Shown here: one piece after another, positions 25,419 through 33,419 of the stretch
Layout of the letters: every line of letters begins with the position of its first letter
How positions within the stretch are numbered: the first letter of the stretch is position 1
Source: UBA8190 sp003453695
GTDB taxonomy: Bacteria; Actinomycetota; Acidimicrobiia; Acidimicrobiales; UBA8190
Direction: 5' to 3'
Assembly (NCBI GenBank): GCA_036796975.1
Contig: DAIRBY010000005.1
Location: 1 to 64,000 of the forward strand
DNA length: 64,000 nucleotides
Position numbers and translations under genes: made by a program
The notes under the pieces: model-generated
Seen by the model: the letters and a program-made list of their open reading frames with translations, nothing else
Told to the model about the DNA's origin: nothing
Databases searched by the model: none

Positions 25419-25891
25419 GTCGCCGCCCCCGTCGGCGGGCGGCGGCCGTCGAGCCCATGAGGCTCGGCGCTCGACGGCGCGAAGGCATAGGTGACCACGG
25501 TCCTGCCGTCGTCGTCGGTGTGCAGGGGCACCACGACGAGGGTCATGGGCTGTCCCCTGCGCAGGAGAGACGGTTCGGCTTCCGTGAGGCGCCCGATCAC
25601 GCGCAGACCCTCGTCCAGCTCGACCACCCCGAATCCGTATGGGACGTCCCCCGTGTATCCAGGCGGAGCCGCCGTGACCGCCGTGTGGGCCCAGAGCCGG
25701 CCCCGCCCCGGCACACGGCTCTCGTCGACGCGCTCCGACGAGCAGTAGGGGCAGGTGCGCCGATGGGGGAAGTGCAGATGTCCGCAGGACCGGCAACGGC
25801 CCGTCACGAGCAGTGGCGGATCGACGTCGACGAAGAGCCCGTCGCGCACCGGCACCCGACCGGGTGCCGGCTCCAGGTCAGCCGCAGGCAA
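25415..25891 (-). CDS. DUF35/OB-fold protein with rubredoxin-like zinc ribbon
   Basis: This 158-residue product carries CRSCGHLHFPHRRTCPYC (about residues 32-49), the four-cysteine zinc ribbon, followed by an OB-fold with GRGRLWAHTAV and a GFGVVELDEGLRVIG strand. DUF35 proteins partner thiolase-like enzymes and bind acyl-CoA in steroid aldolase complexes. The start is uncertain: TTG 25891 overlaps the end of the CADD-like gene and has AGGAGG 12 nt upstream, while GTG 25855 and 25849 are alternatives without Shine-Dalgarno. Its stop overlaps the thiolase-like start. Confidence 0.83.
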   Translation of the reverse strand: MPAADLEPAPGRVPVRDGLFVDVDPPLLVTGRCRSCGHLHFPHRRTCPYCSSERVDESRVPGRGRLWAHTAVTAAPPGYTGDVPYGFGVVELDEGLRVIGRLTEAEPSLLRRGQPMTLVVVPLHTDDDGRTVVTYAFAPSSAEPHGLDGRRPPTGAAT

Positions 25892-26534
25892 GGGCGGCGG
25901 CCGCCTCCTGGCGCTCGTCCAGGAAGGCCCACCAGGCATCCGCCGACCGGCGCGCCGCTTCTCGGACCACCTCGTGTGCCGCTCCCAAGACCGCCAGGGC
26001 GTCGAGCAGCCACGCAGAATGGCCGGCGTCCATCGTGCTGTGGACGTCCCAGAAGCGGGTCTGCTCAGCCGACAAGCAGTAGCGGCGGCGCAGCCCGGCC
26101 GACTTGGACGCGGCGATCTCCGGTGCCTGCACCTCGTAAGCGGCCAGCGCCGCCAGCGCCTGGGCCGATCCGCTGTCCAACTGGCGCCGGTACTCCTGCA
26201 CGAGGCGTGCGGTGGCCGGGGTGGCCGGGTCGTCTCCGGCATGCACGGCGCAAGCGAACGTCTCGAACAGCTCGACGTGCGGCGCCGGCACCCCGGTCTC
26301 GTCCTCGAGGTTGGCGAGCACGGCGTGGCGGGCCTCACCGGGCGGCACCCGCTGCGCCAACTCCTCCAGCACGCCGGGAAGGGCGCGCTCGAAGTACCGG
26401 TACTGCGCCGCATAGGAGCCGAGCTCGTCCGAGGTCAGCTCGCCCGCTTCCCACCGTCTGTAGAAGGGATGGGTGAGCAGGCGACGGTCACACAGGACAT
26501 CGGAAAAGAGGCGGTCGAGGTCGTCTCGGGTCAT
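25878..26534 (-). CDS. CADD-like heme-oxygenase-fold diiron protein (possible p-aminobenzoate synthase)
   Basis: In 218 residues all six expected diiron ligands appear at family spacing: Glu79, His86, Glu134, His165, Asp169 and His172 (the last three as HxxxDxxH). Tyr25 in HPFYRRW and Lys144 in APEIAASK align with the residues that chlamydial CADD is reported to sacrifice when making p-aminobenzoate (Tyr27 and Lys152, recalled from the literature). PqqC and UndA-type oxidases share the fold, so another O2-dependent reaction is possible. ATG 26534 overlaps the stop of the upstream gene (ATGA). It sits in a run with DUF35 and a thiolase-like gene, an unusual setting for a folate enzyme. Confidence 0.82.
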   Translation of the reverse strand: MTRDDLDRLFSDVLCDRRLLTHPFYRRWEAGELTSDELGSYAAQYRYFERALPGVLEELAQRVPPGEARHAVLANLEDETGVPAPHVELFETFACAVHAGDDPATPATARLVQEYRRQLDSGSAQALAALAAYEVQAPEIAASKSAGLRRRYCLSAEQTRFWDVHSTMDAGHSAWLLDALAVLGAAHEVVREAARRSADAWWAFLDERQEAAAALACG

Positions 26535-27001
26535 GGCGCATCGTAGCCCTGGCCCTCTCCGGTCGATCCCGGGGTCGCCGAGGTCGGGCGGGCCAATCCG
26601 GCGGACCGGCGCGCCGCTGCCGCCGGAGGAGGAGGAGGAGGAGGAAGGCGGTCGAGAGCCCGTCGGGCACCGGGCACGGCGGCGATCAGGCTGACGAGGG
26701 TGTCGCGCAGATGCCAGATCACCGTGTCGAGATGGTCGAGACGGTCCCTGATCTCGGCCAGTGCTTCCGCCACGTCCTCGAGTGATCCCGACAGCGGCTC
26801 GGTGGTGCCCTCGACGGCGGCCACCACCCGCTCGAGTTGGTCGGGCAGGTGAGCCGTCCCGACCAGCAGGCGACGGGCACCGGCGATGGTGGCAGGTGCG
26901 AAGGCGACCTCGCGCAGCAGGGCCCGGCCCCATCCGATCAGCTGGGCGGGACCGAAGGACAGCGGGCGATTCTGGTCGTCCACGGGGCCATCATGGCGCA
27001 C
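26531..27001 (-). CDS. hypothetical protein with helical core and proline run
   Basis: I do not recognise this 156-residue product. The core (about residues 20-115) is predicted helical, with a heptad-like EDVAEALAEIRDRLDHLDTV stretch suggesting a coiled coil. It is followed by a run of seven prolines coded by a GGA/GAG repeat and a disordered tail. No signal peptide or clear membrane helix is seen. GTG 27001 follows the mgtC stop by 3 bp and the stop overlaps the CADD-like start, so it belongs to that run. GTG 26983 is another possible start. Confidence 0.6.
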   Translation of the reverse strand: MRHDGPVDDQNRPLSFGPAQLIGWGRALLREVAFAPATIAGARRLLVGTAHLPDQLERVVAAVEGTTEPLSGSLEDVAEALAEIRDRLDHLDTVIWHLRDTLVSLIAAVPGARRALDRLPPPPPPPAAAARRSAGLARPTSATPGSTGEGQGYDAP

Positions 27002-27004
27002 CGG

Positions 27005-27753
27005 TCACGGGCTGTCGCCCACCGTCCCCAGGTCGCCGGCCCCCGCCGCCATCACCCCGTCGATGTCGCTCAGCAGCTCCAACAACGCCGCCACCGGACG
27101 CGAGCCGTCCACCTCCATCGACACCTCGACCTCGGTGACGGCCGGGCCGCCGCCGGCCACCTCCGCTCGTCGTCGTTCATGGGCGATCGACAGGCCCGAC
27201 ACCACGAAGCCCGCCGTCGTCGCCGCTTCCATCGCTGCCCGTAGCGCACCGGTGCCGTTCTCGTACCTCAGCCACACGACGCTGCGCCCCGGTGTGAGGG
27301 GCAGGCGCCGCACGATGGGGTTGTAGCCGTACACCACCAAGAAGTGGGCCGCCGTGGCACCGGCGGCCAGGGCGAGCAACCCGGCACCGGCGGCGGCACC
27401 GATGGCGGCCGTCAGCCACACCGCCGCGGCGGTGGTGAGGCCGCGGACCATGTCGCGCCGCACGAAGATGAGCCCTCCGCCGATGAACCCGATCCCGGTC
27501 ACGATCTGCGCCGCCATTCGCGACGGGTCGAGACGGCGTGACCGGGACTGAGCACGTCGCTGAAGCCGAACTTGCTCACGAGCATGAACAGTGCCGCTCC
27601 CACTCCCACCAAGGTGTGGGTGCGCAACCCCGCCGACTTCTGCCGCAGCTCCCGCTCCACGCCGATCAAGCTGGACAGGACCAGAGCCACCACCAGGTTG
27701 GCCGCCTCCGAGAACCCCGAGATGTGCGGGACCTGGGCCAGGACGCTCTTCAT
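27005..27753 (-). pseudogene. mgtC: MgtC/SapB-family membrane protein gene with a frameshift
   Basis: Two frames carry one MgtC protein. The first starts at ATG 27753 (GGAGG upstream) and reads EAANLVVALVLSSLIGVERE, KSAGLRTHTLVGVGAALF and SKFGFSDVLSPGHAV. Around 27534 it slips into another frame, which continues LDPSRMAAQIVTGIGFIGGG, the next conserved MgtC segment, then transmembrane helices and a C-terminal ACT-like domain. Adding one base near 27534 (GCC GT_ CTC GAC) would restore a single reading frame of about 249 residues. This is either a recent one-base deletion or an assembly error in GC-rich sequence. MgtC proteins support growth in low magnesium. Confidence 0.8.
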
Positions 27754-27772
27754 CCTCCCCACCTCCACGTGG

Positions 27773-27790
27773 CCCGGGCTGGCGCCCGGG
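27773..27790. terminator. GC hairpin between amidohydrolase end and mgtC start
   Basis: CCCGGGC and GCCCGGG form a 7-bp stem with the loop TGGC. It lies after the minus-strand amidohydrolase stop and before the mgtC start. No T-run follows. Confidence 0.45.
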
Positions 27791-27857
27791 TGGAGGGTCC
27801 TACCCGGAAGTCCCCTCCCCCAGGCGGGCCAGGGACGTCACGGCAGGAGCCCGAGCC

Positions 27858-28943
27858 TCACGACAGGCCGTAGAAGGTGCGGGCGTTGGCGCCTGCGATC
27901 CGGGTCAGCGTCTGCGGTGACAACCGGCCTTCGGCATGCTCGAGGAGCTCGGTGGTGGCGTTGGGCCAGGCCCCGTCCCAGTGCGGATAGTCGCTGGCGA
28001 ACATCACGCAACCGTCGCCGAGGGCCTCGACGATGGCGGGAAGCGTGCCCTCGTCGGGCTCGCACGTGATCCACACGTTGCCGGCGGCCACGTACTCCGC
28101 CGGCGGACGGCGCCAGCCGCCTTCGATCCAGTCCCCCCGTGACTCGTAGTGCTCACCCAGGCGCTCGACGAACCAGGGGAGCCAGCCCGCGCCGGCCTCC
28201 AGGAAAGCCACACGCAAGCGGGGATGGCGGTCGAACACGCCGCCGCTCACCAGCGCGGTCATAGCCGTCATCTGGTCGAAGGGAAAGCTGATGCAGTGCA
28301 CCTGGATGTAGTTGGTGAACCGGTCCACGCCGATCTTGGGCAGGTGGATGCCGGGCGCACCGTGAATGCCGAGAGGCATGTCGAGGTCCTCGGCGGCCGA
28401 GTAGATCGGGTCGAGGTCGGGGTGGTCGAGGTTGCGCCGGCGCAACGCCGGCGGCAGCACCGTGCACACCAGGCCCAGCTCCTTGGCCTCGGTCATCACC
28501 GAGATGGCGGTGTCCACCTGCTCGACGGGCGCCACGGCGGCAGCGTGCAGCCGACCATGGCCCTTGGCGCAGAACTCGGACACCCAGCGGTTGTACTGGC
28601 GGGCCACCCCCTCCCCCAGGGCCGGGTCCTCCAGCGAGGGCACGCACAGCCCGAAGCTCGGGTAGAGCACCATCTGGTCGATACCGTCGGTGTCGGCGTT
28701 GGCGATCACCCCGTCGGCGCTGGTGGGGTCGATGCCGGCGGCGGTGGTGAGGCCGTGCTCGGGCGGACATCCCGCCCCAGGGCCCTCGTAGTCGGGGTAC
28801 GGCCGCCCCTCGACGAGCACCCCCAGCTTGGTGTCCGTGCGCACCGAAACCTGATCGGGGTATCGCTGGAAGAGCTCGGCGAAGAACTCCACCGACTCCG
28901 CCACGTGTCCGTCGGCGTCGACGACCTCCACGTCCTTCGTCAT
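27858..28943 (-). CDS. Amidohydrolase_2 (PF04909-type) family metal-dependent hydrolase
   Basis: This TIM-barrel protein of 361 residues has the family layout: N-terminal VVDADGHVAES, a mid-barrel GIHGAPG, and C-terminal FASDYPHWDGAWPN with the metal-binding Asp. The ACMSD-type HxH is reduced to DGH, as in most actinobacterial members. AAGGAG lies about 8 nt before ATG 28943; the in-frame upstream start lacks this. Decarboxylation or hydrolysis of a cyclic or CoA-bound acid are both known in the family. It is the last gene of the run starting at 33306, after a 72-bp gap. Confidence 0.87.
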   Translation of the reverse strand: MTKDVEVVDADGHVAESVEFFAELFQRYPDQVSVRTDTKLGVLVEGRPYPDYEGPGAGCPPEHGLTTAAGIDPTSADGVIANADTDGIDQMVLYPSFGLCVPSLEDPALGEGVARQYNRWVSEFCAKGHGRLHAAAVAPVEQVDTAISVMTEAKELGLVCTVLPPALRRRNLDHPDLDPIYSAAEDLDMPLGIHGAPGIHLPKIGVDRFTNYIQVHCISFPFDQMTAMTALVSGGVFDRHPRLRVAFLEAGAGWLPWFVERLGEHYESRGDWIEGGWRRPPAEYVAAGNVWITCEPDEGTLPAIVEALGDGCVMFASDYPHWDGAWPNATTELLEHAEGRLSPQTLTRIAGANARTFYGLS

Positions 28944-29015
28944 GGTCCCACTCCTTCTGCCTTCACGCTCGCTACCCCGCACACCATCGTTCCTGGCATC
29001 GTTCCTGGTATTTCG

Positions 29016-30116
29016 TTACTGGCCGAAGACGATCACGCTGCGCGCCACCGTGCCCGCCTCCATGTCGTCGAAGGCCTCGTTCACCTGGTCGAGAGAGATG
29101 CGCCGGGTGACGAGGCCCGAGGCGTCCACCGCTCCACTGCGCACCAGGTCCACGAGCAGCGGGAAGTCGCGGTCCGGATCGGTAGACCCGTACACACAGC
29201 CTTTGATGGTCTTCGAGTCGACGAAGAGCTCCATGGCGTTGAACGTCACTTCCTCGCGCGGCGACCCGGCCCCGACCAGGACGACGGTGCCGCCCCGGCG
29301 CGTCGAGCTGAAGGCCGTGCGGATGGAGGCGGCCTTGCCCACCACTTCGAACACCGTGTCGGCGCCGCGTCCGGCCGTGGCGGCCCGCACCCCCGCCACC
29401 GGGTCGTCGTCGGCTCCGACCGTGTCGGTGGCACCGAAGGCCTTGGCCATCTCCAACTTGGCCGGCACCGGATCCACGGCCACGATCACGGCCGCACCGG
29501 CCAGCTTGGCACCTTGCACGACCGACAACCCCACACCGCCGCAACCCACGACCGCCACCGACGTCCCGGGACGGACCTGCGCCGTGTTCCACACCGCACC
29601 CAGGCCGGTGGAGAGCGCACAGCCCACCAGTGCCGCCAGCTCGAGGGGTACGGAAGGGTCGATGGCCACCACCTCTCCCTCGGGGACGAGCGTGCGCTCG
29701 GCGAAGGTGGCCGTCCCCAGCCCTCGCACGAGCTTGGTGCCCGAGACCGTGGCGTAGTCGCCCCCCAGCGCCTCGGCCAAGCCGTTCTCGCACAACATGG
29801 GCTGACCGGCCAGGCACCAGAAGCAGCGCCGGCAAGGGGGCATCCAGGTGAGCACCACATGGTCGCCGGGCTTCACGCGCCGCACGGCGTCGCCCACTGC
29901 CTCCACCACCCCGGCACCTTCGTGGCCGAGGACGGTCGGGAACATGAACGGGATCGACCCGTTCATCACGGAGAGGTCCGAGTGGCACACGCCGCTGGCA
30001 GCCAGGCGCACGACCACGTCGCCCGGTCCCGGTTGAGCCAGTTCGATCTCCTCGACGGCGAGCGGGGAGCCCACCTCGTGGGCCACGGCGGCGAGGGCGG
30101 TGCGGGTGGCGCTCAC
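29016..30116 (-). CDS. zinc-dependent alcohol dehydrogenase (class III-like MDR)
   Basis: This 366-residue MDR keeps both zinc sites: catalytic GVCHSD and LGHEGAG, and the structural cysteines in CRRCFWCLAGQPMLC. The nucleotide motif is VVGCGGVGLSVV. It resembles mycothiol- or glutathione-type class III enzymes in length and cysteine layout. GTG 30116 overlaps the stop of the upstream deacylase gene (GTGA). Working with the aldehyde dehydrogenase two genes upstream, it could oxidise an alcohol to an acid; that is inference from neighbourhood. Confidence 0.9.
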   Translation of the reverse strand: MSATRTALAAVAHEVGSPLAVEEIELAQPGPGDVVVRLAASGVCHSDLSVMNGSIPFMFPTVLGHEGAGVVEAVGDAVRRVKPGDHVVLTWMPPCRRCFWCLAGQPMLCENGLAEALGGDYATVSGTKLVRGLGTATFAERTLVPEGEVVAIDPSVPLELAALVGCALSTGLGAVWNTAQVRPGTSVAVVGCGGVGLSVVQGAKLAGAAVIVAVDPVPAKLEMAKAFGATDTVGADDDPVAGVRAATAGRGADTVFEVVGKAASIRTAFSSTRRGGTVVLVGAGSPREEVTFNAMELFVDSKTIKGCVYGSTDPDRDFPLLVDLVRSGAVDASGLVTRRISLDQVNEAFDDMEAGTVARSVIVFGQ

Positions 30117-31843
30117 GCCGCCTTGCCGCCGGGAACGGTGACCGTGTCGGTGTCGGTGCCCGAGCGGAGGACGCGTCCCGGGGTGGCGCCGGTGAAGGCG
30201 CCGGCGGAGACGATCTCGGTGCCGTTCACGATGACGTGCTCGATACCGTCGGCCTCCGCGTACAGCCGGCTCGCCCCGCCGGGCAGGTCGTTGCGTGTGC
30301 GCTCGGTGCCGTGCCCGACCCGGCTGGGGTCGAAGACCACCAGGTCGGCCCACCACCCTTCGGCGATGCGACCCCGCTCACGGAGGCCGTACAAGCGTGC
30401 TGGGACGTCGGTGAGCTGCTGCACCGCCTCCTCCCAGGTGAGCAGGTCGCGCTTGCGCACCCCGTCGCCGAGGAGGGAGGTCGAGTAGATGGCCCCGCAC
30501 ATCACGTCCAGGTGTGCACCGGCGTCAGAACCGCCCACGATGGTCCGGGGGTCCCGCCACACCTTGGCCCGCAGTTCCCAATCCGCCTCCGACTCNNNNN
30601 NNNNNGGGCGCAGGCCGGTGCGCAGCCCGTCGGCCAGCACCACGTCCAGCAGGGCGTCGAACGGCTCCTGGCCCGTGCCGGCCGCCACGTCACCCACGGA
30701 CCGGCCCTCGTAGGCGGCGTTCTCCGGACTGAAGGTCTCCTCGATGATGAGGTTCTTCCAGTTGGCCAGGGCGCCCAGGATGCCAGCCTCCTTGGAACGC
30801 GCCCCCTCGTCGAGGCGGCGTCGCTCGGCGGGATCGCGCAGCCGGGCCATGCGCTCTTGGAGCGGCACGGCGAACAGCTCCCTCCAACCGGGCAGGCCGT
30901 CCAGGATGGCGCCGTGCTCGAAGGACAGCCGGATCTTCATGGTGTGGGGCAGCGTGAGCGCCACGACCTTGGCACCTCGCTCGGCGGCGGCCGTGGAAGC
31001 CGCCAGCTGGTGCTCGCACCCGGCCGGGTTCATGGCCGACACCCCGAGCACGTTCCAGTTGGCCGGCCGGTTGGCGAGGAGCGACAGGGTGGCGAGCAGC
31101 TCCACCTCCTCGTCGCTGAAGCCGTTCAGGCAGCCGGGCACGATCAGCTCCAAGGTGGTCCCCGGACAGCCCGCCAGGGCCGCGCACAACGCCTCGAGCT
31201 CGCCGCGTGCCGCCGAGCGCGACGGGACCGGCTGCCCGTCGCCGTCGTTGTGGGTGTGGGCCTGGGAGGTGGACAGCCCGAGGGCGCCCTCCTGCGTGCA
31301 CCTGCGCAGCAGCGCCACCATGGCCGCCACCTGGTCGTCCGAAGCCTCCTCTCCGACGGCATGGTCGCCCATCACCGAGCGCCGCAGAGCGGAGTGGCCC
31401 GCCAGGAAGCCGGCGTTCACGGCGACGCCGCCGTCGAGACGACCGAGCCAGTCGCCGAAGCTCGTCCATTTCCAGTCGAGGAACTCGAGCGACTGGATGG
31501 GCATCCCCTCGACCCGGGCCATCATCCGGGCGATGTAGTCGGAATGTTCCGGTCCGGCCGGCGCCAAGGAGAACCCGCAGTTGCCGCCGATCACCGTCGT
31601 CACCCCGTGCAGGGGCGAGGGGCTGGCCGTCGGGTCCCAGAACAGCTGGGCGTCGTAGTGCGTGTGCAGGTCGACGAAACCCGGGGCGACGATGGCGCCG
31701 GTGGCGTCGACCTCGCGAGCCCCCGACTCCTCGAGCTCGCCGATCGCCACCACCCGTCCGTCTCGCACGCCCACGTCCTGCCTGCGGGCCGGTGCGCCGG
31801 TGCCGTCCACCACCGTGCCGCCGCGGATGACCAGATCGAGCAT
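30113..31843 (-). CDS. D-aminoacylase/amidohydrolase family protein (interrupted by 10 N)
   Basis: A cyclic-amidohydrolase fold of about 576 residues. It begins MLDLVIRGGTVVDGTGAPAR, then FVDLHTHYDAQ (HxH metal site) and NCGFSLAP, and ends with VGGSDAGAH (metal Asp) and EGWWADLVVFDP. Ten unresolved bases at 30596-30605 fall between ADGLRTGLR and ESEADWELR; the frame is the same on both sides as drawn, but the true gap size is unknown. N-acyl-D-amino-acid deacylase is the closest named type, though many relatives have unknown substrates. ATG 31843 overlaps the ALDH stop by one base and its stop overlaps the MDR start. Confidence 0.85.
   Translation of the reverse strand: MLDLVIRGGTVVDGTGAPARRQDVGVRDGRVVAIGELEESGAREVDATGAIVAPGFVDLHTHYDAQLFWDPTASPSPLHGVTTVIGGNCGFSLAPAGPEHSDYIARMMARVEGMPIQSLEFLDWKWTSFGDWLGRLDGGVAVNAGFLAGHSALRRSVMGDHAVGEEASDDQVAAMVALLRRCTQEGALGLSTSQAHTHNDGDGQPVPSRSAARGELEALCAALAGCPGTTLELIVPGCLNGFSDEEVELLATLSLLANRPANWNVLGVSAMNPAGCEHQLAASTAAAERGAKVVALTLPHTMKIRLSFEHGAILDGLPGWRELFAVPLQERMARLRDPAERRRLDEGARSKEAGILGALANWKNLIIEETFSPENAAYEGRSVGDVAAGTGQEPFDALLDVVLADGLRTGLRXXXXESEADWELRAKVWRDPRTIVGGSDAGAHLDVMCGAIYSTSLLGDGVRKRDLLTWEEAVQQLTDVPARLYGLRERGRIAEGWWADLVVFDPSRVGHGTERTRNDLPGGASRLYAEADGIEHVIVNGTEIVSAGAFTGATPGRVLRSGTDTDTVTVPGGKAA
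30596..30605. other. assembly gap (10 N)
   Basis: Ten N characters sit inside the deacylase gene. The round number suggests a scaffolding or masking placeholder, so the real distance may differ by a few bases. The flanking protein segments are colinear with the family, so little is missing. Confidence 0.98.
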
Positions 31844-33306
31844 CACTGCACCTCCGCTTCGAACTCGAGGATGGTACGGGTACGGGTGAAGGCCGCCATG
31901 CCCTCGGGGCCGAGCTCGGCCCCCATACCGGACTGCTTCCAGCCTCCGAAGGGGGCCCGGTGGTCCATGGCCGAGGTGCCGTGGTTGTTCACGAACACCG
32001 TCCCCGCCTCGAGACGGCGGGTCAGCTGTGCCGCCAGCGCCTGGTCGCCCGTCCACACCGACGCACACAGCCCATAGGTGGTGTCGTTGGCCCGTTCCAC
32101 CGCCTCGTCCACGCTGTCGTACCCGAGGACCGGCACGGCCGGGCCGAATTGCTCTTCGGCCACGATCGCCGCCGAGTCGGGCGCCCCTGCCACCACCGCC
32201 GGCGGCACGAAGTAGCCACCCCTGCCGGCGTCCTCGTCGCGCAGCGATGCGGGCCGGTGCACCTTGGCCCCCAGGGACTGCGCCTCGTCGAGCATGCCCT
32301 CCACCCGGCGCTGATCGGCCTGGCGGTGCACGGGGCCCATGGTCACGTCGGGATGGAGCCCGTCGCCGACCACCTCGCGAGCCACCCGGTCGACGAGGGC
32401 CTCGACCATGGCGGGCACCTTGGAACGCTCCACGTAGACGCGCTTGATGGCCATGCACACCTGGCCGGTGGTGATGAAGGTGGCCCCGAACAGCTTCTCG
32501 GCCAGGGTGTCGTCGATGTCGACGTCGGGGGCGATGATGGCCGGGTCGTTCCCGCCCAGTTCGAGCACGACCGGGCGCAGCCCACCGGCGGCGCCCTCCA
32601 TGACCGAGCGGCCGGCCGGTACGCCCCCGGTGAACGACACCATGTCGACGCCGGGGTGGCCCACGAGCGCACGTCCCAGCTCGACCCCGGGACCGTTCAC
32701 GGCGTTCACCACCCCGGGAGGCAGGTTCTCGGCCATGGCCGCCGCCACAGCCAGCACGGTGCCCGGGCACGAGGGCGGGACCTTCACCACCACGGTGTTG
32801 CCCATGAACAGCGCCGGCAGGATCTTGTTGCCCAGTACCGACACGGGCCAGTTGAAGGGGAGGATGGCGGCAACGACGCCGTAGGGCTCCGGGACGACGC
32901 GGGTGGTGCGTCCGTGGCCGGGCAGCACGCGGGGCTCGAGAGCGGCGGCAGCCAACGGCGCGAAGGCATCGGCCATGCCGCCGATGGTGCCGGCGTCGAA
33001 CTGTGCCTCCCACAACACCTTGCCGTGTTCGCGTGTGAGCAACTGGGCCAGGTCGTGCGCCGTCACGGCCGCCCCGGCAGCAGCCGCCGCCTTGCGGACC
33101 AGGTCGAAGCGCTCCTCGGCATCGAGGGCCGCCCACGCCGGCTGGGCCCGCCGGGCGGCGGACAGGGCAGCGTCGAGTTGCGCAGCCGACGCCGAAGGCG
33201 CCCGCAGCACCTCTTCGGCGGGGCGAGCCGGGTTGTGCACGGGGTAGGCCGCTTCGTCCCCGGGCACCACGGCTCCGTCGATGACCAGTCCGATGGCTCC
33301 GCCCAT
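31843..33306 (-). CDS. NAD(P)-dependent aldehyde dehydrogenase
   Basis: This ALDH of 487 residues is standard length. The cofactor segment ILPFNWPVSVLGNKI, the base LELGGNDPAI (Glu) and the nucleophile GQVCMAIKR (Cys) are all present. ATG 33306 has GGAGGGG about 6 nt upstream. It opens the minus-strand run ALDH, deacylase, MDR, amidohydrolase and faces a divergent TetR-led operon across 113 bp holding a perfect palindrome, so the TetR at 33420 may control both directions. The aldehyde substrate is unknown. Confidence 0.92.
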   Translation of the reverse strand: MGGAIGLVIDGAVVPGDEAAYPVHNPARPAEEVLRAPSASAAQLDAALSAARRAQPAWAALDAEERFDLVRKAAAAAGAAVTAHDLAQLLTREHGKVLWEAQFDAGTIGGMADAFAPLAAAALEPRVLPGHGRTTRVVPEPYGVVAAILPFNWPVSVLGNKILPALFMGNTVVVKVPPSCPGTVLAVAAAMAENLPPGVVNAVNGPGVELGRALVGHPGVDMVSFTGGVPAGRSVMEGAAGGLRPVVLELGGNDPAIIAPDVDIDDTLAEKLFGATFITTGQVCMAIKRVYVERSKVPAMVEALVDRVAREVVGDGLHPDVTMGPVHRQADQRRVEGMLDEAQSLGAKVHRPASLRDEDAGRGGYFVPPAVVAGAPDSAAIVAEEQFGPAVPVLGYDSVDEAVERANDTTYGLCASVWTGDQALAAQLTRRLEAGTVFVNNHGTSAMDHRAPFGGWKQSGMGAELGPEGMAAFTRTRTILEFEAEVQ

Positions 33307-33380
33307 TGAGTTCCCCTCCGGTCCGCTCCTTGGCCCGGCCGGCGTGGCGAACGATGGCCGCCCGGATGGCGTCGCCCCGG

Positions 33381-33399
33381 CGGAGAACGACGTTCTCCG
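33381..33399. promoter_or_regulatory. perfect palindrome CGGAGAACGACGTTCTCCG (candidate TetR operator)
   Basis: Nine-base arms flank a central A. It lies 6 bp before the TAGTTT -10-like box (33406-33411), which is 8 nt before ATG 33420. It is in the divergent region between ALDH (33306) and tetR (33420). The core AGAAC...GTTCT looks like the KstR type, but the spacing differs by one base, so identity with KstR sites is not claimed. Confidence 0.6.
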
Positions 33400-33419
33400 G
33401 GCTGATAGTTTGCGGCGTC

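Noticed and set aside
28149..30488. 779-residue plus-strand open frame
   Set aside because: Antisense to an amidohydrolase, an alcohol dehydrogenase and a deacylase, with no recognisable domain.
33381..33399. KstR-type steroid operator
   Set aside because: The AGAAC/GTTCT core is similar but the spacing is one base longer than I recall for KstR sites; kept only as a generic TetR-type palindrome.
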